This document shows positions 1-8,438 of a stretch of 64,000 nucleotides of DNA, one piece after another. Source of the stretch: Hasllibacter sp. MH4015 (GTDB taxonomy: Bacteria; Pseudomonadota; Alphaproteobacteria; Rhodobacterales; Rhodobacteraceae). Location of the stretch: assembly GCF_020177575.1 (NCBI RefSeq), contig NZ_JAHTBK010000001.1, positions 682,001 through 746,000 of the forward strand, written 5' to 3'. Position 1 is the first letter of the stretch, and the number at the start of each line of letters is the position of its first letter. The position numbers and the translations under genes were made by a program. The notes beneath the pieces are model-generated. The model was not told the DNA's origin. It saw only the letters and a program-made list of their open reading frames with translations, and did not search any database.

Positions 1-806
1 TCATCGGCCAATTCATCGGCCATGGCCGCCAGTGGCGCATCCTCCCCCTCACCCGTAATCAGGACGGTCGGTCCGACCTCCGCGATATCAGCGCAGGGAA
101 ACGCCCCGTTGATGCTGATCGCGTAGACACCTTTGCGGGCCTCGAAGGCACGGGCCATGGCCTGGCGGTCGATCATCGGGCCGATATCGGTGCGCCCGCC
201 GTTTGCCTCCTCCAGCATGGGCCGATGGGCGCGGTGCGTGTGCGGATTGATGTCTCCGGCCATCGTGCGATGTAGCAACTCCGCGGTGCGCCGTCCGGTG
301 GCTCGGACATCCACGTGGGGATAGGTGGTGAAGGAGACGAGGATCTGGGCCAGGTCACACATCGCATCCGTGACATTGGCGTGGGGGTCGAGGGTTGCGG
401 CCACGGGCAGGTCGGGGCCAATGATTGCGCGCAGGCGGCGCAGGATCTCGCCCTCTCCATCGTCATGGTCTTCGGTGACCATCGCGCCGTGGAGGATCAA
501 GAAGACCCCGTCCCAGCCGCCTTGCGCGGCGGCATCCAGCAGTGGGGCCAGCAACGTCTCGAAAGCCTCCCGCGTCACACGTCCACCCGGTCCGGCGGCG
601 GCGCTGATCACATGGGTGACGGCCCAGTCATGGTCGCGGGCCACGTCCAGCAGGCCAGCCAATTCGGTGTTCTTGTCCCCCTTCGCGCCAATCGCCGCAG
701 GGCCGTCCAGCAAATAGCGGTCGCGGAAGGCCTGGAGGTCAGTGGGCCGTATGTTGAACGTGTTGGTTTCGTGGGAGATTTCGGCGGAGAGTATCTTGAA
801 CCCCAA
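1..806 (-). CDS. M81 family metallopeptidase (MlrC-like), C-terminus cut by window edge
   Basis: Reading leftward from a TTG at 806, the frame stays open to base 1 for about 268 codons. The N-terminus has the MlrC/DUF1485 signature ILSAEISHETNTFN, followed by LILHGAMVTEDHDD and a TLDPHANVT segment. These regions hold the zinc-binding His/Asp residues of the family founded by microcystinase C of Sphingomonas. It continues to FPCADIAEVGPTVLITG before the edge. No in-frame ATG exists upstream of the conserved start; AGGAAGG lies just ahead of the TTG. It sits 17 nt after the second ABC ATPase gene and is likely the last visible gene of the RpiR-peptide transporter operon. A role in hydrolysing an imported peptide or amide is inferred; microcystin as a substrate is not implied. 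Confidence 0.85.
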   Translation of the reverse strand, partial: MGFKILSAEISHETNTFNIRPTDLQAFRDRYLLDGPAAIGAKGDKNTELAGLLDVARDHDWAVTHVISAAAGPGGRVTREAFETLLAPLLDAAAQGGWDGVFLILHGAMVTEDHDDGEGEILRRLRAIIGPDLPVAATLDPHANVTDAMCDLAQILVSFTTYPHVDVRATGRRTAELLHRTMAGDINPHTHRAHRPMLEEANGGRTDIGPMIDRQAMARAFEARKGVYAISINGAFPCADIAEVGPTVLITGEGEDAPLAAMADELAD

Positions 807-823
807 GTCCTTGTCCTTCCTGG

Positions 824-1777
824 TCAGATCGGGTGATGACAGGCGACGGCGTGGCCTGTCTCGGTCGACAGGGCGGGCGTCTCGATTCGGCACAGGGCGC
901 TGGCATTGGGGCAGCGATCCGCGAAGGCGCACCCGGGGGGCAGATCGAAGGGGCTTGGCACTTCGCCTTCCAGCGGCGCGATCAGGCGGCGCTTTTTCGG
1001 GTCGGGCTCGAACGTACTCTCCATGAGGGTTCTTGTATAAGGATGTCGTGCCGGGGCAGCGGTGTCGGGCAGGGCCTCCACCACGCGACCCAGATACATC
1101 ACGAGGATTTCGTCGCAGAAATACTTCACGAGGCTCAGGTCGTGGGAAATGAATAGATAGGTCAGTCCAAGATCGGTCCGCAGGTCTTCCAGCAGCCCAA
1201 TGATCTGCGCTTGGACCGATACGTCGAGGGATGCGGTCGGTTCATCCAGCACCAGCAGCGACGGGCGCAGGGCAAGCGTTCGCGCGATGCCCACACGCTG
1301 TTTCTGCCCCCCGGAAATCTGGTGTGGATAGCTGGCGGCCAGGCCGGGGTTGAGGCCAACCATCTCCAGCAGCTCCGCCACTTCGTCGGCCATTTTCCTG
1401 TTTGGCTTCACATTCTGGACCTCGAACGGCTCCGACACGGCGCGGGTCAGGGTGTAGCGGGGGTCGATGGCGGAGTAGGGGTCCTGAAACACCATCTGCA
1501 TCCGCGCGCGAAGCTTGCGCATCTGGGCGGGTGACTTGGCGAGCAGGTCATCGCCGTCGAAATTCACCGCGCCGCCCGAGGGTTCGATCAGACGCAGGAT
1601 CAAGCGGGCGAGGGTGGACTTGCCGCACCCGCTTTCACCGACGACGCCGATCACCCGACCCTCCGGCAGGTCGAAGGATACGCCGTTGACCGCATGCATC
1701 GACCGTGCCTTGCGGAAGGGGCCGCCTGCGGACGTGAATTGCTTGGACAAGTCGCGGACCTCAAGCAGGTTGGGCAT
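824..1777 (-). CDS. Peptide-type ABC transporter ATP-binding protein (OppF/DppF-like)
   Basis: A 317-residue nucleotide-binding subunit that powers import of a peptide or similar solute at the inner membrane. Walker A GESGCGKS lies near residues 47-54, followed by signature ISGGQKQR and Walker B LLVLDEPTASLD. A C-terminal Cys-bearing oligopeptide-transporter tail (CAFADRCP...C) is typical of OppD/OppF. The start at 1777 is chosen because GGAGG lies 6 nt upstream and the protein then begins at the usual place; an ATG at 1822 would add 15 non-conserved residues. It overlaps the preceding ATPase gene by 17 nt, suggesting translational coupling. Confidence 0.93.
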   Translation of the reverse strand: MPNLLEVRDLSKQFTSAGGPFRKARSMHAVNGVSFDLPEGRVIGVVGESGCGKSTLARLILRLIEPSGGAVNFDGDDLLAKSPAQMRKLRARMQMVFQDPYSAIDPRYTLTRAVSEPFEVQNVKPNRKMADEVAELLEMVGLNPGLAASYPHQISGGQKQRVGIARTLALRPSLLVLDEPTASLDVSVQAQIIGLLEDLRTDLGLTYLFISHDLSLVKYFCDEILVMYLGRVVEALPDTAAPARHPYTRTLMESTFEPDPKKRRLIAPLEGEVPSPFDLPPGCAFADRCPNASALCRIETPALSTETGHAVACHHPI

Positions 1778-2729
1778 CGGCAACCTCCGCGAAATGGCAA
1801 GCGGCGGCGCTGTCGCCCTCAACGGAGAAATCCGGCGGGTCGGTGGCGCAAATCGCCTCCGCCTTTGGACATCGCGGATGGAATGGGCAACCGCTGGGGT
1901 AATTCACGACCGTGGGCACGGTGCCTTCGATGCCGGTCAGCCGTGTGGCTTCGTCCAACCCGCGCGGGATACAGGCGATCAATGCTTGGGTATAGGGGTG
2001 CCGCGGGCGATCGAAAATCGCCTCGACCGGACCATGTTCCACGGCGCGACCGGCATACATCACCACGACCTTGTCACAGGTCTGGGCCACGACGCTCATG
2101 TCATGGGTGATGAGGACAAGCGCCAGATCACGCTCCTTCACCAGATCATCGAGCAGGCGGATGATCTGGGCCTGAACGGTCACATCCAGCGCCGTGGTCG
2201 GCTCATCGGCGATCAGCACGTCGGGGTCGGCGGCCAGCGCCATGGCGATGACGATCCGTTGCTTCATGCCGCCCGACATCTGGTGCGGGTAGCGTTCGCA
2301 GATCAGCGCGGGTTCCGGAATGCGCAGGGTGCCGAGGATTTCTTCGGTGCGGTCCCGCGCGGCCTTATCGGACAGCCCCAGATGCAGCTTGGCCACGTCA
2401 TCCACCTGCGGGCCGATCTTTTGCAGCGGGTCGAGCGAGGTCATCGGGTTTTGGGTAATCAACCCGATCCGACCGCCCCGCAGCTTGCGATAGGCGCGCT
2501 CCGGCAGCTTGGTCAGGTCCTGCCCGTCGAATTCGACCGTCCCGCCGGTGATGCGTCCGCCGCTCAGTGGCAGAAGGCCCATAACGCTCATCGCGGTGAG
2601 GGATTTACCCGATCCGCTTTCGCCCACGATCCCGATGGTTTCGCCTTTGCCGACAGTAAAGCTGACGCCCGAAAGGGGCTGAACTGCCCCGAAGGCCACA
2701 CCTAGATCGCGCACGCTGAGCATGCTCAT
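1761..2729 (-). CDS. Peptide-type ABC transporter ATP-binding protein (OppD/DppD-like)
   Basis: A 322-residue ABC ATPase, partner of the neighbouring OppF-like subunit. It has Walker A GESGSGKS (about residues 36-43), signature MSGGMKQR, Walker [13 protein letters not shown] and the Cys-containing C-terminal extension ([15 protein letters not shown]) of the oligopeptide/nickel family. The start codon overlaps the permease stop codon as ATGA, so all five transporter genes form one translation-coupled unit. The true substrate cannot be read from the ATPase. Confidence 0.94.
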   Translation of the reverse strand: MSMLSVRDLGVAFGAVQPLSGVSFTVGKGETIGIVGESGSGKSLTAMSVMGLLPLSGGRITGGTVEFDGQDLTKLPERAYRKLRGGRIGLITQNPMTSLDPLQKIGPQVDDVAKLHLGLSDKAARDRTEEILGTLRIPEPALICERYPHQMSGGMKQRIVIAMALAADPDVLIADEPTTALDVTVQAQIIRLLDDLVKERDLALVLITHDMSVVAQTCDKVVVMYAGRAVEHGPVEAIFDRPRHPYTQALIACIPRGLDEATRLTGIEGTVPTVVNYPSGCPFHPRCPKAEAICATDPPDFSVEGDSAAACHFAEVADAQPA

Positions 2730-3607
2730 GCCCCCCTTAGCCGGTCGCGGATATCGAGCGCGCGGATCAACTCATCCCCGAAGAGGTTCACGGCGATCAC
2801 GGTGACGGCGACGGCGACACCGGGGAAGATGATGACCCAGGGGCTAAGGAAAAGCTGTGCCGTGCCCGAGGACATCATCGCGCCCCAGGAGGGCGTGGGC
2901 GGCTGCGCGCCGAGGCCGAAGAAGCCGAGCGTCGCCTCCAACACGATGCCGTCGCCTATAGCCAGCATGCCGACCACGATCACCGGCGCGATGGCGTTGG
3001 GCATCAGGTGCTTCAGCAGGATATGGGACGGCTTCGCGCCGAGGTTTATCGTGGCTTCGATGAACGTCTCCCGCTTCAGGCGCACGATCTGGGCGCGGGT
3101 CAGGCGGGTGAACTGTGCCAGGTAGGCGATGGCGATGGCGAAGGTGGTCGAGGTCAGGCCGGGGCCGATGATGGCCACGAAGATCAGCGCGATCAGGATA
3201 TCCGGGAAGGACCAGGTGAGATCGACCACTGTCATCACGGCGCGCTCGAAAAATCCGCCGAAATAGCCCGCCGCCGCGCCAAGGGTCATGCCCGCGGCCA
3301 TGGAGATGGCGATAGCCGTGGCGCTGACCGAGAGCGACGTACGCGCGCCATGAATCACGCGGCTCAGCACGTCGCGTCCGAATTCGTCGGTCCCCAGAAG
3401 ATGTGGCCAGCCCGGGGCGGCATTGGCGTTCATCAGGTTCTGCGCCGCGTAATCGAAGGGCGCGATCCAAGGCGCGAAGATCGCAACCAGCACCAGCAGG
3501 ATCAGGAAGCCGCCGGCCACCATCCCCACGCCCGAGGCAAAGGCGCGCCCCACGCTCATCCGCGCGAAAGCATCGAGTGACCGGACGGCCATTTGGGAAA
3601 CGTTCAT
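2726..3607 (-). CDS. Peptide-type ABC transporter permease (DppC-like)
   Basis: A 293-residue inner-membrane permease of the DppC/OppC type. It has a first membrane segment near residues 25-50, a periplasmic loop containing the family motif HLLGTDEFGRDVLSRVI, then five further hydrophobic segments. The cytoplasmic EAA-like loop (TFIEATINLGAKPSHILLKH) contacts the ATPases. Its start overlaps the stop of the DppB-like gene by 4 nt. The HLLGTDEFGRD motif is diagnostic for the C-type permease of peptide importers. Confidence 0.94.
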   Translation of the reverse strand: MNVSQMAVRSLDAFARMSVGRAFASGVGMVAGGFLILLVLVAIFAPWIAPFDYAAQNLMNANAAPGWPHLLGTDEFGRDVLSRVIHGARTSLSVSATAIAISMAAGMTLGAAAGYFGGFFERAVMTVVDLTWSFPDILIALIFVAIIGPGLTSTTFAIAIAYLAQFTRLTRAQIVRLKRETFIEATINLGAKPSHILLKHLMPNAIAPVIVVGMLAIGDGIVLEATLGFFGLGAQPPTPSWGAMMSSGTAQLFLSPWVIIFPGVAVAVTVIAVNLFGDELIRALDIRDRLRGA

Positions 3608-4533
3608 GCTTTTCTCTCACGAATTCGGGGGTCCATGGAAGCTTGGGCCACGTCGCCGATTAGCGTTCCAAGCATGACGGCCAATGCCAGCATCAGCAGG
3701 CAGGCCTGCACCACCGGGTAATCGCGCTGGCCCAAGGCGCGGATCAGAAGCGAGCCAAGCCCGGGGCGGCCAAAGACAAATTCCACCGTGACGGCCCCGC
3801 CTAGGATCCAGCCGATGCGCAGGGCCAGGATCGTGACGACGGGCAGCAACGCATGGGGCATCAGGTGGCGGAACAGGATCGTGCGGGAAGAGAGGCCCTT
3901 GGCATGGAGCAGCGTCACGAAATCCTCCCGCTGCGCGTCCAGAAGCGCGACCCGCGTCACCCGAGCGACAAGCGCCACGCCGCCAAAACCGATGGTCAGC
4001 ACCGGCAGCACCAGCGATTTCCACCCGCCCGCACCAGAGACCGGGAACCAGCCCAGATTGACGGAAAACAGCAATATCAGCAGAAGCGCGAGCCAGAAGC
4101 CCGGTACGGTGGAGCCAAGCAGGATGAAGCCGCGCATGAACCGATCCAGTACCGGATGGCGAACGATGGCGGAAATCGTTCCAAGCGCCATGCCGACCGT
4201 GGAGGAGAAGAGGAAGGCCAGCCCGCCGAGCGTCAGGCTGTAGGGCAGGTTCTGCGCCACCAGATCGGCAACCGGGCGGCGCAGCACGATGGCCTGCCCG
4301 AACTCACCTTGGAACATGTTCCCGATCCAGACGAAGTATTGAACGATCAGGTTCCGGTCGAGGCCGTAGCGGGCAATCAACTCGGCCCGATCCTCCTCGG
4401 ATGATCCCACCCGCAGCAGGTTGTCGATGGGATCACCCGGCAGCAGGTAGACGATCATGAAGATCACCACCGAGATCGAGAATGACACCGGGATCAGCAT
4501 CAGCAAACGTTGGAACGTGTATCTGAGGATCAT
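3604..4533 (-). CDS. Peptide-type ABC transporter permease (DppB-like)
   Basis: A 309-residue permease with an N-terminal membrane segment, a periplasmic region containing LPGDPIDNLL and RYGLDRNLIVQYFVW as in DppB/OppB, and five further hydrophobic helices. The coupling loop reads DFVTLLHAKGLSSRTILFRH. A strong Shine-Dalgarno AAGGAGG lies 7 nt before the ATG. It is 32 nt downstream of the solute-binding protein gene and pairs with the DppC-like permease to form the channel. Confidence 0.94.
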   Translation of the reverse strand: MILRYTFQRLLMLIPVSFSISVVIFMIVYLLPGDPIDNLLRVGSSEEDRAELIARYGLDRNLIVQYFVWIGNMFQGEFGQAIVLRRPVADLVAQNLPYSLTLGGLAFLFSSTVGMALGTISAIVRHPVLDRFMRGFILLGSTVPGFWLALLLILLFSVNLGWFPVSGAGGWKSLVLPVLTIGFGGVALVARVTRVALLDAQREDFVTLLHAKGLSSRTILFRHLMPHALLPVVTILALRIGWILGGAVTVEFVFGRPGLGSLLIRALGQRDYPVVQACLLMLALAVMLGTLIGDVAQASMDPRIRERKA

Positions 4534-4565
4534 CCCGGTGCCTCCTTTCCTTGGCGCTCAGGGCC

Positions 4566-6146
4566 CTATTCGACGATCTGGATGTCCATGAACGATTGCC
4601 CGCGGAAGCGGGAGCCGCGCACCGGATCGGGCACGCTGATGGCTTCTGCGTTGAACGCGATGTTCTGGGTCGGCTGGTAGATCGGCACGAAGAGGTGCTG
4701 GCTCAGGACATACTCGTGATACGCGGTGAAATTCGCAATCCGCTCTGCCGCCGTGGCGCTTTCGGTCATGGCGACATCGTTCAGGCGCTGGCCTTCTTCG
4801 TCCTCCCACATCGACACGTTCGGGTAGCCGAGGCGATTGCCGCTGAAGAACCAGTCGAGGATGTCGGAATTGTTCCAATCATAGGCCCGAACGGCGAGTT
4901 GGTGGGCGTTGCGGCGATATTCGTCGCGGATCGTGGAGCTGTCGAAGACGGTGATCGTCGCCTCCATTCCGATCTCGGCCAGTTGCGCCTGCACGACCTG
5001 CGTGAGGCGCGTGAACTCCGTGCTGTTGGCGGTGAACAGGTCGACCGACAAGCGCTCACCGTCTTTCACACGCACACCGTCGTCGCCCATCGTCCAACCC
5101 GCCTCTTCCAGCAGCTCTCCCGCGCGGGCGGGGTCATACATGACATTCAGGGACGGATCGACATCGGCCTCGGGCAGGGAGGAGATCAGGAAGTTTCGCG
5201 CGGGTGCGCCGACACCGCCATAGACAGCGGCCACGATGGAATCCTGGTCGATCGCCATTCCGGTGGCCTGCCGCACGAGAATGTCGTCGAAAGGCGGCGC
5301 GGTCACGTTGATCGGCATGTAGCTGATCCCGGTGCCGGGCATCTGAATGACCTGGATATTCGCCTCGGCCTCCAAGATCGCCAGGAAATCCGTCGGCACG
5401 CCCAGAAGCAGGTCGATGCCGCCGGTGCGCAATTCCAGAAACGCGGTGGATTGATCCGGTATCTCGCGGAAAGTGAAGGTCTCGATATGGCCGGGGCCGG
5501 TGTTTTCCGACAGGTCCGAGCCCCAGGTATAATCCTCATTCCGCACAAGGACGGTTTCCAGCCCGATCTCGAAGCTTTGTAATTCGTAGGGGCCGGTCCC
5601 GATGGCAGCGGTCACGCCGAAATCGTCACCCAACTCGGCATAGGCCGTGGGGGAGGGGATGCCCATGAACGCGCTGGCGAGGTTGTAGAGCAGGTTCGGC
5701 TCCGGCCGGTCCATGTTGAACCGAACGGTCAGATCGTCGATCACGTCGACTGAGCCGATGGCTTCGACCAGGTATTCGTTTTCCGTGCCGGCATAGCTCG
5801 CGATCCAGGTCTGGACGGCCTCGGCGTTGAAGGGCGTGTCATCATGGAACGTGACGCCGTCGAGCAGGGTGAAGGTCCAAGCCATGCCGTCAGGCGTTTC
5901 CTCCCACGCGGTGGCAAGGTGGGGATGGTAGGATTGGTCGGCGTCCTGTTCCACCAACCGGTCATAGATCAGCGATGTGGCGGTGTTCAGGTTGCTTGCG
6001 GCGACGGGGTTGTAGGCGGTCGCGCCAAGCTCGCTTGCGGAAAACGCGATCGTCACGTTCTGCGCCATGGCGTTGGAGGAGAATAGCAAACCGGCTGCTA
6101 CGATAGCCGATCCTGTAAGAAGCTGGGTCTTGGTCGAATATCGCAT
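4566..6146 (-). CDS. Periplasmic solute-binding protein, SBP_bac_5 family
   Basis: A 526-residue extracytoplasmic binding protein. A Sec signal peptide spans about residues 1-28 (hydrophobic IVAAGLLFSSNAMA before QN). The body is the class C (dipeptide/oligopeptide/nickel) binding fold, with ATAWEETPDGMAWTFTLLDG and VTFHDDTPFNAEAV as in family 5 proteins. It delivers ligand to the DppBC-like permeases encoded directly downstream. The regulator gene ends 32 nt upstream, so regulator, binding protein and transporter appear co-transcribed. Ligand unknown; the adjacent MlrC peptidase and DauA-like dehydrogenase favour a peptide or modified or D-amino acid. Confidence 0.95.
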   Translation of the reverse strand: MRYSTKTQLLTGSAIVAAGLLFSSNAMAQNVTIAFSASELGATAYNPVAASNLNTATSLIYDRLVEQDADQSYHPHLATAWEETPDGMAWTFTLLDGVTFHDDTPFNAEAVQTWIASYAGTENEYLVEAIGSVDVIDDLTVRFNMDRPEPNLLYNLASAFMGIPSPTAYAELGDDFGVTAAIGTGPYELQSFEIGLETVLVRNEDYTWGSDLSENTGPGHIETFTFREIPDQSTAFLELRTGGIDLLLGVPTDFLAILEAEANIQVIQMPGTGISYMPINVTAPPFDDILVRQATGMAIDQDSIVAAVYGGVGAPARNFLISSLPEADVDPSLNVMYDPARAGELLEEAGWTMGDDGVRVKDGERLSVDLFTANSTEFTRLTQVVQAQLAEIGMEATITVFDSSTIRDEYRRNAHQLAVRAYDWNNSDILDWFFSGNRLGYPNVSMWEDEEGQRLNDVAMTESATAAERIANFTAYHEYVLSQHLFVPIYQPTQNIAFNAEAISVPDPVRGSRFRGQSFMDIQIVE

Positions 6147-6178
6147 GGCAGATTTCCCTGTTATGTTTTTTGGCAGTC

Positions 6179-7075
6179 TTAGGTGGTGCGGCGGCCCTCC
6201 GCGCGCGAAACGGCCGCGTCGCCGACATGGCCGGTGAAGCGTCCGTAGAGTTGGGCAAATGTGTTCATCCGCGCCTCGACCTCAGGGCCGAGTTCCAGAA
6301 ACACGCCGTTGACCAGCAGATTGGCGAGGCTCGCCATCTGGGCGGTCGATTCCCAGAACAGGTTGACCGCCGTGGGTACGACGAACATCTCGTCAGATAC
6401 GGCATGACCCCAATCGCAATAGGGGTCGGTGATGAGTGTGACGGGGATGCCAGCGGCCTTGGCGTCTTCGGCCAGCATCTGGGCGTGGCGGGAATAGCGG
6501 CGCGCCTCGAAGATCACGAGTGCGGCGTCATCGCCATCCATCGCCAGAAGCTCAGCGAAGTTGCCGCTTCCCGAATCCATCAGGTGCACGTCGTCGCGCA
6601 GGTACTGCAACTGATTGACGAAAATCTGTGCCATGCCGCGTTCGGTCTGGAACCCGGCGGCGAAGACTTTCCTGGCCGTGGCCAGCCGCGCAACGGTGCG
6701 TTGAAAGTCAGGGCTATGGGCGGCCTCGTAAACGGCCACGAGCGCAGCCATTTCCAGCTCCAGCCCGCGTGACAGCTGATCTTCGCCCGCCTTCGTCCGT
6801 TCCCGCAGGTCGCGCAACCGGTCGCCGATCAGCCACGGCTGATCGCCCATGTCATTCTTGAGGTTCTTCTTGAGGTCCTTGAACCCGTCATAGCCGATGG
6901 ACCGGCAAAAACGGCCCACGGTCGGTTCGCTGACCGCGACCTTGGTTGCGAGGCTGGCCGCCGTCTCGAACGGGAGGCTGGCCATATCCGACAGCATGTA
7001 ATTCGCAATCGCGCGGTCCGCCTTGGAGGCGGTTTGCAAAGCCTCATTCAGGCGATCGCGCAAGGGTTTGGACAT
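6179..7075 (-). CDS. RpiR family transcriptional regulator (HTH + SIS)
   Basis: A 298-residue regulator with an N-terminal HTH_6 domain (about residues 1-75, including ATKVAVSEPTVGRFCRSIGY) and a C-terminal SIS sugar-isomerase-like sensor domain (about 110-270). The ATG at 7075 is preferred; a GTG at 7099 in frame would add eight residues. It heads the leftward peptide-transporter operon and is divergent from the DauA-like dehydrogenase, so it probably controls both. GAAAG/CTTTC repeats in the intergenic space are candidate operators. RpiR proteins usually sense phosphosugars or amino-sugar derivatives, so the effector may be such a compound. Confidence 0.92.
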   Translation of the reverse strand: MSKPLRDRLNEALQTASKADRAIANYMLSDMASLPFETAASLATKVAVSEPTVGRFCRSIGYDGFKDLKKNLKNDMGDQPWLIGDRLRDLRERTKAGEDQLSRGLELEMAALVAVYEAAHSPDFQRTVARLATARKVFAAGFQTERGMAQIFVNQLQYLRDDVHLMDSGSGNFAELLAMDGDDAALVIFEARRYSRHAQMLAEDAKAAGIPVTLITDPYCDWGHAVSDEMFVVPTAVNLFWESTAQMASLANLLVNGVFLELGPEVEARMNTFAQLYGRFTGHVGDAAVSRAEGRRTT

Positions 7076-7125
7076 GAAAGTTTCCCGGTCAGTTGGCACG
7101 AGTAGGAAAGAAAACTTTCAGAAAG
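7076..7125. promoter_or_regulatory. Cluster of GAAAG/CTTTC half-sites, candidate RpiR operator
   Basis: Within 50 bp between the divergent rpiR-type gene and the DauA-like gene lie GAAAG (7076-7080), GAAAG-AAAA-CTTTC (7106-7119, perfect 5-bp arms) and CTTTC-A-GAAAG (7115-7125). The arrangement of overlapping inverted repeats in a divergent promoter next to a regulator gene suggests autoregulation. Assignment to RpiR is inference from position. Confidence 0.5.
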
Positions 7126-7225
7126 TCAACAGAATTCATTTTTCTTGCAAATCGGCAGGGATAAGCGCCTTGTAGCGGTCCGGCCGACCCACGGGATGGC
7201 ATCGCGAGAAAGGGACTCGATCGGC

Positions 7226-8335
7226 ATGATCCATGATTTTCTCGTGATCGGAGGGGGGATTTCCGGGGCGTCGGCGGCCTACGAGCTTGCCGCTGCGGCC
7301 TCCGTTCTGGTGTTGGAGGCCGAGTCCTCCCCGGGCTATCACAGCACCGGTCGATCGGCCGCGCTTTTCACGCGGAATTACGGCGGCCCGGTCGTGCGGA
7401 AGATCAATGCTGCAAGCGCGCCCTTCTTCGCGTCGCCGCCCGATGGTTTTTGCGAGACCCCGCTCCTGACGCCGCGCGGCGCATTGACCGTCGCAGACGC
7501 GGAGAGCCTGGATCACCTACCTGCCATTCTGGCCCTCTCAGAACCGGGCGAAGACGTGATCGAGATCACGCCGGAGGCCGCGCTGGACCTGGCACCCTAT
7601 CTGCGGCCCGACCGGATCGCCGGCGCGGTTTTTGAGGCAAACGTGGCTGATATCGACGTGGCGGGCCTCCACCAGGGCTATCTCAAGGGCATCCGGCAGC
7701 GTGGTGGGACCATCGTGACCGCTGCCGCCGCTCTTGGCCTCGTTCACAATGCCGGCGTTTGGGAGGTCCGAACAAGAGAGCAGACTTTCCGCGCCAGGAC
7801 GATCGTGAACGCCGCGGGGGCTTGGGCCGACGAAATCGGCACCCTGGCCGGAGCGCAAGGGATCGGCCTGGTGCCGATGCGCCGCACGGGCATCATCATC
7901 GACGCGCCCGACGGGCTCGACCTTGCCGCCAGCCCGGCCGTCGATTTCGTGGCGTCTGGCGCCTATATCAAACCCGATGCGGGCAAGTTGATGGCATCGC
8001 CCGGAGACGCAACGCCGACGATCGCGCAGGACGTGCGCCCGGAGGAGCTCGACATCGCGCAGCTCGCCCATTGGATCGAAACCGAAACGCTGATCCCGGT
8101 GCGCCGGATCTCGCATTCCTGGGCCGGGTTGCGAAGTTTCGTGGCCGACGAAGCCCCGGTCGTGGGGTTCGACAGCCGGGTCCCGGATTTCTTTTGGCTC
8201 GCGGCCCAGGGCGGTTACGGGATCATGATGGCGCCCGCGCTTGCCCGGCTTGCCGCCGGGATTTTACTGGGGCGGGGGGGCGATGGCGCCGATTTCGACA
8301 GCGACGCGATTTCGCCGGGTCGGTTGCGGGCCTAG
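7226..8335 (+). CDS. FAD-dependent D-amino-acid dehydrogenase, DauA-like
   Basis: A 369-residue DAO-superfamily flavoprotein. It opens with the Rossmann FAD motif VIGGGISGASAAYEL (residues 7-21), followed by GYHSTGRSAALFT (37-49), the lid/substrate region characteristic of Pseudomonas D-arginine dehydrogenase DauA. It also shares IVNAAGAWADEIG, YIKPDAGKLMASPGD, HSWAGLRSFVADEAP and FFWLAAQGGYGI with that family. The ATG at 7226 is chosen because it directly precedes the FAD motif. Likely reaction: oxidative deamination of a D-amino acid to a 2-oxo acid. Divergence from a peptide-type importer plus MlrC operon suggests it processes the imported substrate. Exact specificity is unknown. Confidence 0.88.
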   Translation: MIHDFLVIGGGISGASAAYELAAAASVLVLEAESSPGYHSTGRSAALFTRNYGGPVVRKINAASAPFFASPPDGFCETPLLTPRGALTVADAESLDHLPAILALSEPGEDVIEITPEAALDLAPYLRPDRIAGAVFEANVADIDVAGLHQGYLKGIRQRGGTIVTAAAALGLVHNAGVWEVRTREQTFRARTIVNAAGAWADEIGTLAGAQGIGLVPMRRTGIIIDAPDGLDLAASPAVDFVASGAYIKPDAGKLMASPGDATPTIAQDVRPEELDIAQLAHWIETETLIPVRRISHSWAGLRSFVADEAPVVGFDSRVPDFFWLAAQGGYGIMMAPALARLAAGILLGRGGDGADFDSDAISPGRLRA

Positions 8336-8438
8336 CGGAATCCTTTCGCCGTCGATTGGAACATCCATTACCCGTCCCACTTCCGTTTCGCTCTTCGCAT
8401 CACCCCGTTCCGATGTCGCCGTCCGCGCACTCACAAAC

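Noticed and set aside
1-806. Microcystin-degrading role for the MlrC-like protein
   Set aside because: The family is broad; no mlrA, mlrB or mlrD genes are seen, and the context is a generic peptide importer.
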